Assembly: GCF_016918545.1 (NCBI RefSeq)
Contig: NZ_JAFFQC010000005.1
Location: 94,034 to 158,033, forward strand
Direction of reading: 5' to 3'
DNA length: 64,000 bases
Origin: Desulfobulbus alkaliphilus
GTDB lineage: Bacteria > Desulfobacterota > Desulfobulbia > Desulfobulbales > Desulfobulbaceae
The notes under the pieces were generated by a model. That model was not told the DNA's origin, searched no databases, and was given only the letters and a program-made list of their open reading frames with translations. The translations under genes and the position numbers were made by a program. This document shows positions 46,672 to 55,423 of this stretch, one piece after another (within the stretch, counting starts at the first letter, position 1; each line of letters starts with the position of its first letter).

Positions 46672-47528
46672 ACATATTTAAAGAACCAGGTGAAATGCAT
46701 GCCTGGGCAAGAAAACAGACTCTGGCCGGGAAAACCATAGCCCTGGTGCCGACCATGGGTTTCTTCCATGAAGGCCATATTGCTTTGATGCGATTGGCCG
46801 CCTCCCGGTATGATCTTGTGGTTGTCAGCTTGTTTGTCAATCCGACCCAGTTTGGCCCCAATGAGGATCTGGACAGATACCCCCGCGATTTTGAACGTGA
46901 TATGGTTCTGTTAAAGGGAGAAAAGGTGGCGGCGGTGTTTGCCCCGACACCCGAGGAAATGTATCCTCCCGGATTTCAGACCGAAGTGCAGGTGCGCACT
47001 GTCACAACGCATCTGTGCGGTCGAAGTCGTCCGCATCATTTTGCCGGTGTGACCACCGTCGTCACTAAACTGTTCAATATTGTCCAGCCCGACGGCGCGG
47101 TTTTCGGTGAAAAAGACTTTCAGCAACTGGCGGTCATTCGTCGGCTGGTGAGCGACCTGAACATCCCGGTTAAAATCATCGGTCATCCCATCGTCAGGGA
47201 AGCTGACGGTCTGGCCATGAGTTCACGCAATACCAACCTTGATCCGGCCAATCGGGCGGCGGCTCTCAGCCTGTCTGGCGCTCTGCGGATGGCCAGAGAA
47301 ATGGCCGGTCGTGGCCAGACCTCGGTAGCGGAGCTGCAGGAAGCCCTGGAGAACTATATTCTTTCTTTCTCCGCAACGGCCATCGATTATGTCAGTTTCG
47401 TTGATTGTGACTCGCTGGAACCGGTGACCAGGGTTGATGAACGGACGGTCCTGGCCCTGGCCGTTCATGTAGACGGAAAGGTCCGTCTGATCGACAATGG
47501 GTATGTCATGCCTCGTACCGGGGAATGA
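46668..47528 (+). CDS. panC: Pantothenate synthetase
   Basis: 286 residues. It joins pantoate and beta-alanine using ATP. Motifs: LVPTMGFFHEGHIALMRLA (HxGH), LFVNPTQFGPNEDLDRYPR, FGEKDFQQLAVIRRLV and GLAMSSRNTNLDP (KMSKS-like). It overlaps the upstream TPR gene by ATGA. No panB or panD is next to it. Confidence 0.97.
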   Translation: MNIFKEPGEMHAWARKQTLAGKTIALVPTMGFFHEGHIALMRLAASRYDLVVVSLFVNPTQFGPNEDLDRYPRDFERDMVLLKGEKVAAVFAPTPEEMYPPGFQTEVQVRTVTTHLCGRSRPHHFAGVTTVVTKLFNIVQPDGAVFGEKDFQQLAVIRRLVSDLNIPVKIIGHPIVREADGLAMSSRNTNLDPANRAAALSLSGALRMAREMAGRGQTSVAELQEALENYILSFSATAIDYVSFVDCDSLEPVTRVDERTVLALAVHVDGKVRLIDNGYVMPRTGE

Positions 47529-47600
47529 CCATTGCCGACCGAGCTGCACCAGGAACAGACGTGCAGTCGAACAAACATTATGCCATGAAGAGGTGTACAC

Positions 47601-48800
47601 GTGCCCGGTTTTGAAGTCTTTGGGGAAGAAGAACGGCAACAGGTGCTCGAGGTGCTGGACAGCGGAGTGCTGTTTCGCTACGAATTTGCCGCCCAACGTC
47701 AGGGTGTGTACAAGGTGCTTGAATTTGAAAAGGCTTTTGCCGCCTATACCGGTGCCGGGTATGCCCAGGCCGTGAGTTCAGGAACCGCTGCTCTGAAGGT
47801 GGCCTTGATGGCCCTGGGGGTCGGGGCCGGCGATGAGGTTATCACCCAGGGGTTCACCTTTGTCGCCACCTGGGAGGCAATCCTTGATTGCGGGGCTGTG
47901 CCGGTTTTCACCGAAATCGACCTGACCCTCAATATGGATCCGACGGACCTGGAGAAAAAAATCACTCCCAAAACCCGGGCCATAATTCCGGTTCACATGC
48001 TGGGGGCCCAGGCCCGGATTGAAGAGATCAAGGCCATTGCCGATCGTCATGGCATACCGGTGATTGAAGACACTGCCCAGGCGGCTGGTGGGCGCCTGAA
48101 GGGAAGACATCTCGGCACCTTTGGTGCCTGTGGCACCTTTTCTTTTGATGCGGTCAAGACCATGACCACCGGTGAGGGAGGGATGTGTATCACCAGCGAC
48201 GAAGTACTCTGGCGGTGTATGTCCGAATACCAGGATCATGGCCATGATCATGTGGCCAATCCCGGAGGACGCGGTGGTGAGGGCCGCTCTTTTATCGGTT
48301 TCAACTATCGGATGATGGAGGTTCAGGGGGCCATCGGTCTGGCTCAGCTGGCTAAACTCGACAGTATGGTTGTAGCGCAGAAGAACAATAAAAACTTCCT
48401 CAAGGACGCTGCAGGTGTTCTGCCCGGTGTCAGCTTCCGGGAAATTCTTGATCCCGAAGGGGACTCCGCCACCTTTCTCACCTTTATGCTGCCTGACAGG
48501 GAGCAGGCCATCGCGGTGGCACAGGTTCTGCGTGACAGCGGGGCCGGTGCGGTTCACTGGTGTGAAAACACCTGGCATTATTATCCTAACTGGGAGCATC
48601 TCCTGGCCGGTAAAACCCTGTGCCACAGCGGCTGGCCGCTAGCGGTCCATGGCAAACGCCGGGTTGTCTACGATGCCGCGGCCCTGCCGGCCTCGGCGGC
48701 GATTATGGATCGTACGCTGACCTACCAGGTGCCTGTCGTGATGACTGAAGAGATGAAAACACGCACCAGCAAAGCCCTGCAGGCAGCCGCCCGGGTGTAG
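47601..48800 (+). CDS. DegT/DnrJ/EryC1/StrS-family PLP aminotransferase
   Basis: 399 residues, starting at GTG 47601 after AAGAGG. It is a fold-type I aminotransferase of the sugar aminotransferase group. Features: VSSGTAALKVALMALGVGAG, VIEDTAQAAGG with the PLP-binding Asp, and TFSFDAVKTMTTGEGGMC, where K of the VKTMTTGEGG motif is the expected Schiff-base lysine. Substrates in the family are nucleotide-linked or free keto sugars. This may act in surface sugar synthesis, but no sugar cluster is nearby. kdsB lies 1.2 kb on, so a Kdo-related amino sugar (as made by KdnA-type enzymes) is conceivable; that is speculation. Confidence 0.9.
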   Translation: MPGFEVFGEEERQQVLEVLDSGVLFRYEFAAQRQGVYKVLEFEKAFAAYTGAGYAQAVSSGTAALKVALMALGVGAGDEVITQGFTFVATWEAILDCGAVPVFTEIDLTLNMDPTDLEKKITPKTRAIIPVHMLGAQARIEEIKAIADRHGIPVIEDTAQAAGGRLKGRHLGTFGACGTFSFDAVKTMTTGEGGMCITSDEVLWRCMSEYQDHGHDHVANPGGRGGEGRSFIGFNYRMMEVQGAIGLAQLAKLDSMVVAQKNNKNFLKDAAGVLPGVSFREILDPEGDSATFLTFMLPDREQAIAVAQVLRDSGAGAVHWCENTWHYYPNWEHLLAGKTLCHSGWPLAVHGKRRVVYDAAALPASAAIMDRTLTYQVPVVMTEEMKTRTSKALQAAARV

Positions 48801-48861
48801 CATGTAGCCGCCGTCCTTGTCCACGATACACCGCTTTGAGTCGCTCTCCGAGTTCAGCACT

Positions 48862-49665
48862 TCAGAGCGGTGGTGCACCCTGTATTTTTCCCACATAGAT
48901 ATCAAAACGGACAGCCTTTCCTTTGAGGGAATACGTCGGGGGAAGAGTCAACAGAAAAGGTCCCTTGAGCGGCCGTTTGACCACCACCTTTTTCACCTGA
49001 AGCGCCAGGGCCGCCCGCAACAGATGCTCTGCATCCTTTTTCCGGTCATGCAGCAGCTGTAACAGGCGAAGTTCCTGTTTAACCTTGGCCGATTTGGAAC
49101 GTTGCGGAAACATCGGGTCCAGGTAAATAACCTCGGGCTGTTCACCCGTTGTTGAGAAATAATCAAGAACATCGCCAACAGTCAGATGCATGCGTGCGGT
49201 GATGGCTGCAACCTGTGGGGAACGACCTGCCCGCTGCAGGCCATCACGCAGCAGCGCGGCAATGATGGGATGGCGTTCAAACAGGTGGACACGGTATCCC
49301 GCAGCGGCGAGCAGAAAGGCATCACGGCCCAGGCCAGCGGTGGCATCGATAATCATCGGTGCGGCATGGTGATGAATTTTAACCGCCCGGACCAGCAGCT
49401 CCCTGCCGGGAGACAGCCATCGTCGCCGAAAATGCGGTGTCTCGAAATCGACCCGAAGACCACCGGCCAATTCCGGATCATCCGGTCGGCACAACTCAAG
49501 TCCGCCAGGGGTGAGTCTGAGCAGGAGGCCTTGATGGAATCGATCATCGGTACGTGGCAGATTGACAAGGCCGTTCAGTGCATCGAGGTGCTGGCAGGAG
49601 CAGCGGGGGTCGATATACAGGGGAATCGGTACATCAGGTGTCAGGGGTGAAAAGGTGTCGGGCAT
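48862..49665 (-). CDS. rsmJ: RsmJ-like 16S rRNA (guanine-1516-N2) methyltransferase
   Basis: 267 residues from ATG 49665, chosen for AGGA at 9 bp. Class I SAM methyltransferase: motif I IIDATAGLGRDAFLLA, GYRVHLFERHPIIAALLRDG, and IYLDPMFPQRSKSAKVKQEL, which is close to the DPMFP signature of RsmJ. It modifies small-subunit rRNA. It converges with the aminotransferase gene (62 bp apart). Confidence 0.9.
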   Translation of the reverse strand: MPDTFSPLTPDVPIPLYIDPRCSCQHLDALNGLVNLPRTDDRFHQGLLLRLTPGGLELCRPDDPELAGGLRVDFETPHFRRRWLSPGRELLVRAVKIHHHAAPMIIDATAGLGRDAFLLAAAGYRVHLFERHPIIAALLRDGLQRAGRSPQVAAITARMHLTVGDVLDYFSTTGEQPEVIYLDPMFPQRSKSAKVKQELRLLQLLHDRKKDAEHLLRAALALQVKKVVVKRPLKGPFLLTLPPTYSLKGKAVRFDIYVGKIQGAPPL

Positions 49666-49990
49666 GCGAAATTTCCTGGCAGCAATTGTTTCCGGGCCTG
49701 CCGGGTTGGCAATCACCTGGCGTCCGCTCTGAACGGGCGAGTCGAGCTGGTGGCGACGAGGATCACACCTGAATCCGTGAAGGCTGGGTTTTTTTGGGTA
49801 TATCTTGCTGTAATCAGGTTGTAATTACAGTAAAATTTTTGACCATACCTTTCGCCAGCCGCTCACGGATTCAGGTCTAAGTGAATGGTTTTTTTGCTGA
49901 TTGCCTTTTATCAGCTTGCACTGTATCATATTTGTATACGTTGAGACAACGCATGCCCGTATTTTGTCAATCCCATGGGCAGGGTGGACT
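49666..49990. other. Intergenic region with repeat copy F
   Basis: 325 bp between divergent rsmJ and kdsB, largely occupied by copy F at 49768-49875. No gene seen. The segment before kdsB is AT-rich (CTGTATCATATTTGTATACG near 49920) and may hold its promoter. Confidence 0.45.
49768..49875. repeat. Dispersed palindromic element, copy F (internally shortened)
   Basis: 108 bp. The left end is CCTGAATCCGTGAAGGCTGG, the right end CTCACGGATTCAGG. The middle (GTATATCTTGCTGTAATCAG) is present, but the GC-rich hairpin block is missing. Confidence 0.85.
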
Positions 49991-50749
49991 ATGAGCACAA
50001 AGCCTCCCGGAATCACCGCTATCATTCCGGCACGTTACCATTCGAATCGTTTTGAGGGCAAACCTCTGGCGCTGATCAATGAAAAGCCCATGATTCAGCA
50101 TGTGGTGGAACGCGCCCTGCAGGTCGAACTCCTTTCCCGGGTCGTGGTGGCAACCGATGACCAACGAATTGCCGACGCCGTGGCCTCCTTTGGAGGTAGC
50201 TGGGTCATGACCCGAGGTGATCATGCCACCGGCACCGACAGATTGGCGGAAGCTGCCCTGCTGCTGGATATCTCTGATCAGGAAATCATTGTCAATATCC
50301 AGGGGGATCAACCCCTGTTTCCAGCGGAAATAGTCGAACAGGTCGCCCGTCCCCTCGTTGACGATCCCGCTCTGCCCATGTCGACCCTGATCTATAAAAT
50401 CGTCCGACCGGAAGAAATCAGTGATCCAAACCATGTGAAAACTGTTTTTGATTGTCATCATAACGCACTCTATTTCAGCCGGTCGCCGATTCCTTTCCAG
50501 CGTGATCCCGGTGCGGGAGTTCAACCGACGTATTATAAACATCTCGGTTTTTATGCCTATCGGAAAGGCTTTCTCGTGACCTTTGTCGGTCTTCCCGAAG
50601 GACAATGGGAGCGTTTCGAAAAGCTGGAGCAGCTCCGTGCTCTTGAATTCGGGTATACCATACGGGTCGTCCTGTCCGATCACGATTCCGTGGAGGTCGA
50701 TACCCCTGACGATCTTCTCAGGGTGAAAAAGCTGCTCTCAGGGTTATGA
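49991..50749 (+). CDS. kdsB: CMP-Kdo synthetase
   Basis: 252 residues. It activates Kdo with CTP for lipopolysaccharide core synthesis, which marks the host as Gram-negative. Motifs: AIIPARYHSNRFEGKPLALI, VVVATDDQRIADAV, GDHATGTDRLAEA, NIQGDQPLFPAEIV and YYKHLGFYAYRKGFL. ATG 49991 follows GGGTGG. An earlier in-frame start (49901) would add a segment not typical for KdsB. Confidence 0.96.
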   Translation: MSTKPPGITAIIPARYHSNRFEGKPLALINEKPMIQHVVERALQVELLSRVVVATDDQRIADAVASFGGSWVMTRGDHATGTDRLAEAALLLDISDQEIIVNIQGDQPLFPAEIVEQVARPLVDDPALPMSTLIYKIVRPEEISDPNHVKTVFDCHHNALYFSRSPIPFQRDPGAGVQPTYYKHLGFYAYRKGFLVTFVGLPEGQWERFEKLEQLRALEFGYTIRVVLSDHDSVEVDTPDDLLRVKKLLSGL

Positions 50750-50795
50750 GGCCTTTGCGGGTGTTTACCCACAAAGGGGATATTGCATACTGCAT

Positions 50796-50877
50796 CAAGG
50801 CGCACCGGCAAATGCCTCCGCCGACATAGAGGTCCTCCGCCGCGGAGCACATTTGCCAGCGCAACCGACAATCAGTG
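50796..50877. repeat. Second dispersed repeat type, copy 2
   Basis: AAGGCGCACCGGCAAATG on the left and CATTTGCCAGCGCAACC on the right are imperfect inverse complements; GAGGTCCT lies in the middle. It aligns gap-free to 30857-30937. It sits between kdsB and the CofD-like gene. Confidence 0.55.
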
Positions 50878-50967
50878 GGATGGAGCCTTTTCTCGATGGG
50901 CATCAGCGAGTGTTCCATCGATCAACATCGATAAAACCTCGTACCAAGGGGAGTCATACCGCAGGAT

Positions 50968-53319
50968 ATGGGAGGACAACAGCAGCTCAGATCCCAGTTG
51001 CAGCAACTGACCTCGCAGGGTTTTTCCGTTCTTGATGTTTTGCCTGAAAGCAGCCTGGCGGAAAAAATCATAGCTATACTCATGGGTCGAGCCCCTGATT
51101 CGCTTGCGCCAACAGTATTTTCTCTGTTCCATATCCTTAAAAATCGGATAAATAATCTGGATACAAGTCGAACCCGGGTCGTGGTCTTCGGAGGCGGTAC
51201 CGGCCTGTCCAATGCAATCGGGGGGGATTCCCGGCGATTGAGCTGGGCGGAGCAGCCTTTTACCGGCCTGAAACAGGTGTTCCCTCTGGTCCATTCAGTG
51301 GTTTGCGTCACCGATGACGGCGGTTCCACCGGTGAGCTGCAGAAGGATTTACCGCTCATCGCCCTGGGTGATCTTCGTCATGTGCTGATATCATCCATTC
51401 GTCGGGAAAACCTGACCAGGGAATACGGTCTTGACGCCGCAACTGCAGCACAGACAGCAGCCGCACTGCACACCCTGTTCAATTATCGTTTCATCTCCTG
51501 CCCCGTTTCTTCACAACAGATGTTTGCCGATACGGGTATGGACCCCGGTGACCTTCCTCCCTCCCTGGGTGCATATCTCGAAGCGCTGACCGCCCGGCTG
51601 TACACCGATGTCCGGCTGACGCCAACGCTGTACCGGCCCCAGTGTTTGGGAAATCTGCTGCTGGCATCAGCCATATACAAGCAGCTGGATGGCTCATTGA
51701 CCACTTCCCGATTGCTGGCCTCGCACCAGATTGTTCGCACCGCCACCATCCGGGGCCTGGCCGAGTTGTCGGCCCGGCTGGGGGTGCAGCCCAATTCGGT
51801 GCTGCCCTGTACCACCACGCTTTCTCAGTTGCAGATGCTGTATGGCAATGGTGTCCTGGTCACCAGTGAATATAAATCCAGCCGCGCCCGGCGCGGGTAC
51901 CCTGTGGACCGCGTGCTGGTGGATTTTAGCCGCGCCCCTTTTCTCCAGCCGGAGGTCGTGCAGCTGGTCCAGCGGGCTGATATCATACTTTTTGCACCAG
52001 GCAGCCTGTATACCTCGATCATTCCCATTCTCCAGATCCCGGGGCTGGCGGACGTGATCAGAAGTAACCAGACCGCTCTCAAGGTGCTGGTCGCCAATAT
52101 CTGGGTGCAGAAGGGGGAAACCGACGCAACCCGCGATGCTCCGGAGAGAAAATTTTATGTCTCCGACCTGATTCGAGCCTACCATCTCAATATTCCCGGC
52201 GGGGTTGATCATCTTTTTTCTCATGTGGTGTCCATCGACATGGGCGATATACCGGGTTCTGTTCTGCAACGGTACGCCCTGGAAGACAAAGCGCCGATCT
52301 ACGTTGACCGTGGGCGTATCCGCGGCCTTGGCTTCGGCTCGGTGGAAGGGAGAATTTTTTCAGAAGACCTGTTGCGGCAACGCGGAGTTATTCAGCATGA
52401 CCCTGATGCTCTGGCAACGGCGATACGCGGCCTCTGGGCTCTGAAGCAGACCGGGTTTCTCGATCAGCCGGATCGCAGGGAGACATTGCCCGATGCCGAT
52501 TTCCCCTCCCGGAGGAAATATTTTCCCCGATCCACGCCCAGCCAGCGCTACGAGAAAATCCGTTCCCTGCTTCATTACCTGAGCACCGAGCTGATGTCCG
52601 CCGGATCTGTCACCATGGTTAAAATGACTGAAGCGGAGCGGAAAAGGCTGCTGGATAGGGTTGTCGAGATCATCTGGCTGCATCCGGATATTCCCCTTGA
52701 GCATCTGCAATACATTCAGGGTATTACACTCGTTGCACCGGAATCCTGGAAACGCTGTCAGCAATGGGACAATATTTTCTCCTTTTACGATCCGAATGAT
52801 CAACGGATCAAAATCCGCCGTGACCAGGCGGAAAACCTCAACCGGTTCGAAATGGTTTTTCTGGTCGCTTTGGGCCAGTCGCTGCTGGGAAATTATGCCC
52901 GGGAAAAGCAGATGACCGACCTCCTGTCCGGTTCGGATCTCGTTGGCAGGATGTACCAGTTGTGGGTCACGGAACCAGAGCTGCTGGTGAGTTTTCTCAC
53001 CTATGATGACATTGACACCTACCTGCGTTTGTCCCGCATGCATAATCTGCGGCCGCAAGAGCGGTTATACACCCGGGCGATTAATTTTAACGAGGGTTTT
53101 ACCCCGCCGGGCTTGTTTTTCGGTCTTTTTTACGCATGGTATCTGGACAACAGGTTTGCCCCCAATATAGAATACAAGATGTCCATCATGCGTCATACGG
53201 TCTCCGATCTGATCCCTGAACAGGCGAAGATTTATGGCCGCCGTCGGGCGATGATCACTTTTTTTCGGGAAAGAGTCTTCAGGCAATCTCCCCCTCTGCT
53301 TAGTGGAAGCAATACATGA
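50968..53319 (+). CDS. Long CofD/GlmR (YvcK)-family protein
   Basis: 783 residues, about twice the length of YvcK/GlmR. The nucleotide-binding opening RVVVFGGGTGLSNAIGG and VVCVTDDGGSTGELQKDLPL, then IALGDLRHVLIS, identify the CofD-like/GlmR superfamily at about residues 70-145. The domain appears to extend to about residue 460 (APGSLYTSIIPILQIPGLAD, KVLVANIWVQKGETDATRDA). The last 300 residues are mainly helical and unassigned. GlmR members bind UDP-sugars and tune cell-wall precursor flow and gluconeogenesis; CofD itself makes coenzyme F420. The gene overlaps the next kinase gene by 4 bp, which suggests a role in a signalling pathway. The ribosome binding site is GGGGAG at a rather long distance. 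Confidence 0.8.
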   Translation: MGGQQQLRSQLQQLTSQGFSVLDVLPESSLAEKIIAILMGRAPDSLAPTVFSLFHILKNRINNLDTSRTRVVVFGGGTGLSNAIGGDSRRLSWAEQPFTGLKQVFPLVHSVVCVTDDGGSTGELQKDLPLIALGDLRHVLISSIRRENLTREYGLDAATAAQTAAALHTLFNYRFISCPVSSQQMFADTGMDPGDLPPSLGAYLEALTARLYTDVRLTPTLYRPQCLGNLLLASAIYKQLDGSLTTSRLLASHQIVRTATIRGLAELSARLGVQPNSVLPCTTTLSQLQMLYGNGVLVTSEYKSSRARRGYPVDRVLVDFSRAPFLQPEVVQLVQRADIILFAPGSLYTSIIPILQIPGLADVIRSNQTALKVLVANIWVQKGETDATRDAPERKFYVSDLIRAYHLNIPGGVDHLFSHVVSIDMGDIPGSVLQRYALEDKAPIYVDRGRIRGLGFGSVEGRIFSEDLLRQRGVIQHDPDALATAIRGLWALKQTGFLDQPDRRETLPDADFPSRRKYFPRSTPSQRYEKIRSLLHYLSTELMSAGSVTMVKMTEAERKRLLDRVVEIIWLHPDIPLEHLQYIQGITLVAPESWKRCQQWDNIFSFYDPNDQRIKIRRDQAENLNRFEMVFLVALGQSLLGNYAREKQMTDLLSGSDLVGRMYQLWVTEPELLVSFLTYDDIDTYLRLSRMHNLRPQERLYTRAINFNEGFTPPGLFFGLFYAWYLDNRFAPNIEYKMSIMRHTVSDLIPEQAKIYGRRRAMITFFRERVFRQSPPLLSGSNT

Positions 53320-55061
53320 CCATCACCGTATTAACGGTTCTCTGTCTCCTCCTGTCTGGCTATGCGGCAGTCACCATTGTTCTCTATCTGGTCACCATCC
53401 GCCCCCGGCTCCGAAGCCTTGCCGAGCAGGGTGCTGCGAAAGAACAGGTATCTCCTCAACCGGATCCGACTCCGGTTGCCGAGCAATCTGCCGGTGAATT
53501 GCCGGCTGAAGAGTGGCGTCTCACCTTTGACGCTATTCTCGATCCGGTTGTCATTCTCGATCTCGATCTTGCCATTGTCAAAAGTAACCGGGCCGCCGTG
53601 GAACTGCTTTCCGCGGATAACGGCTCCATCGAGGGAAAAACCTGCCACCAGCTGTTTGCGGGTATCGAGTCCCCTTGCCGACTCTGTCCCATACCCTCTG
53701 TCCGCCGGGAGCAGCAACCTGTGCGCCGGGAGATCTATCATCGGTTCCTTGGCCGCACCTTTTCAGTTTCCTGTTCCCCGATTCTCCGCGAGCAGAAGAT
53801 TGTCGGCTATGTCTATACAGCCAAGGACATCAGCCTCCAGCGCAACCTGGAAAAACGACTGGTCCACGCCTACAAACTGGAAGCCATCGCCACCCTGGCC
53901 GGAGGTATTGCCCATGATTTCAACAATATTCTCGGGGCGGTCCTTGGGAATGCTGATCTGTTGCTCTATCGATTACCCTCGAAAAAAACTGCAGACAGCC
54001 CGACTATCGGACCACCTGTAACTCCCGAGGAGATAGTCGAGCATGTTCAGGCTATCAAGCGAGCCGGTAACAGGGCCAAGGATCTGGTCAGCCAGATTCT
54101 GGCCTTCAGCCGTCAATCCACTAACCAGCGCCAAAATCTCCTCCTTGGACCGGTGGTTAAGGAGGCCTGTCGATTGTTGCGAGCCTCTCTGCCGGCGACC
54201 ATAGAACTCAAAGTCTCGGTGGCCGGGGAACTCGGCATGATTCATGCCGACCCGTCGCAGATCCAGCAGGTACTGATGAATCTGTGCACCAATGCCGCTC
54301 AGGCCATCGACACCCGGACCGGCGGAGTCATAGAAATTGCCTTGCGGGAAATTGAGACCGGTAAGGGTGAAGAACTTCGCTATCACAAATTGACCCCAGG
54401 CAGGTATGTCGTGCTGACCGTCAAGGATACAGGCAAAGGTATTCCCGCCGAGATGCTCGAGCGAATTTTTGATCCCTTTTTCACCACCCGCGATGTCGGG
54501 GAGGGCTCAGGCATGGGCCTTGCTGTTCTCCATGGGATTATAGTTTCCCATGAAGGCGTTATCGACGTGCAATCGGAGGTTGGTAAAGGATCGGTGTTCA
54601 CGGTCTTTTTTCCAAGGGTTCAGGATAAAGAGCCGATGGACGAAAATCATGTGGACACCATGCCGCAGGGCAGTGAAACTATCCTCTTTGTCGACGATGA
54701 AGAAGACATTGTGCAGATGCGGACGAGAATGTTAACATATCTGGGCTATCGAGTGTTGCCGGCGACCAGTCCGGAACAGGCTCTGGCGTATCTGGCCAAG
54801 GAGGATGAGAGGATCGATCTGCTGGTCACGGATCATACCATGCCAAGGATGACCGGATTGCAGCTTGCTGCAGAAGTTCATGCCAGACGACCGGATCTCC
54901 CCGTGATCCTGTGTTCCGGCTACAGTGAGGCGGTGACTCCGGAAGAGGCTCATGACGCGGGTGTGAGCCGTTTTCTCGCCAAACCGGTGGACATGCGGAT
55001 GCTCGCCATGACCATTCGGGAAATTCTGCCTGAGCGGAACCAGAAAGAGGAAGGAGTATGA
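53316..55061 (+). CDS. Membrane-anchored hybrid histidine kinase
   Basis: 581 residues. One N-terminal membrane span (VLTVLCLLLSGYAAVTIVLY), a PAS domain (about 65-175) with cysteines C110, C121 and C124 (CHQLFAGIESPCRLCP), phosphoacceptor H200 in GGIAHDFNNILG, HATPase (LTVKDTGKGIPAEMLERIFD, then GSGMGLAVLHGI) and a receiver with D506 (LLVTDHTMPRMTG). The cysteine triad in the PAS suggests a metal or redox sensor. It overlaps the CofD-like gene (4 bp) and the response regulator gene (4 bp). Confidence 0.9.
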   Translation: MTITVLTVLCLLLSGYAAVTIVLYLVTIRPRLRSLAEQGAAKEQVSPQPDPTPVAEQSAGELPAEEWRLTFDAILDPVVILDLDLAIVKSNRAAVELLSADNGSIEGKTCHQLFAGIESPCRLCPIPSVRREQQPVRREIYHRFLGRTFSVSCSPILREQKIVGYVYTAKDISLQRNLEKRLVHAYKLEAIATLAGGIAHDFNNILGAVLGNADLLLYRLPSKKTADSPTIGPPVTPEEIVEHVQAIKRAGNRAKDLVSQILAFSRQSTNQRQNLLLGPVVKEACRLLRASLPATIELKVSVAGELGMIHADPSQIQQVLMNLCTNAAQAIDTRTGGVIEIALREIETGKGEELRYHKLTPGRYVVLTVKDTGKGIPAEMLERIFDPFFTTRDVGEGSGMGLAVLHGIIVSHEGVIDVQSEVGKGSVFTVFFPRVQDKEPMDENHVDTMPQGSETILFVDDEEDIVQMRTRMLTYLGYRVLPATSPEQALAYLAKEDERIDLLVTDHTMPRMTGLQLAAEVHARRPDLPVILCSGYSEAVTPEEAHDAGVSRFLAKPVDMRMLAMTIREILPERNQKEEGV

Positions 55062-55423
55062 GGATTCTTGTTATTGATGATGATGAACAGATCCGGATCC
55101 TGCTGCGACAGATGATGGAATGGGCCGGACATGAGGTGAGCGAGGCCGGCAACGGCCGTGAAGGAATGCTCAAACAGCGGCAGCAGCCAGCCAACCTGGT
55201 GATCACTGATCTGATCATGCCCGAACAGGAGGGGCTGGAAACCATCACTACGTTAAAAAGAGAATATCCCGATATCAAGATCATCGCTATTTCAGGTGGC
55301 GGACGCATCGGTCCGGATGCCTACTTGCCGGCGGCCCGTGAACTGGGGGCGGACAGAGTGTTCTGTAAACCTTTTGATATCCGTCAATTGGTGGATGCGG
55401 TTCAGGAGCTGCTCAATGACTAA
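55058..55423 (+). CDS. Single-domain response regulator
   Basis: 121 residues: a lone receiver with phosphorylation site D51 (LVITDLIMPEQEG), acid pocket D7-D9, and K104-type FCKPFDIRQLVDAV. No output domain, so it probably shuttles phosphate between kinases or binds a protein partner, as CheY or Spo0F do. It overlaps the flanking genes by 4 and 8 bp. GGAGT precedes the ATG. Confidence 0.92.
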   Translation: MRILVIDDDEQIRILLRQMMEWAGHEVSEAGNGREGMLKQRQQPANLVITDLIMPEQEGLETITTLKREYPDIKIIAISGGGRIGPDAYLPAARELGADRVFCKPFDIRQLVDAVQELLND

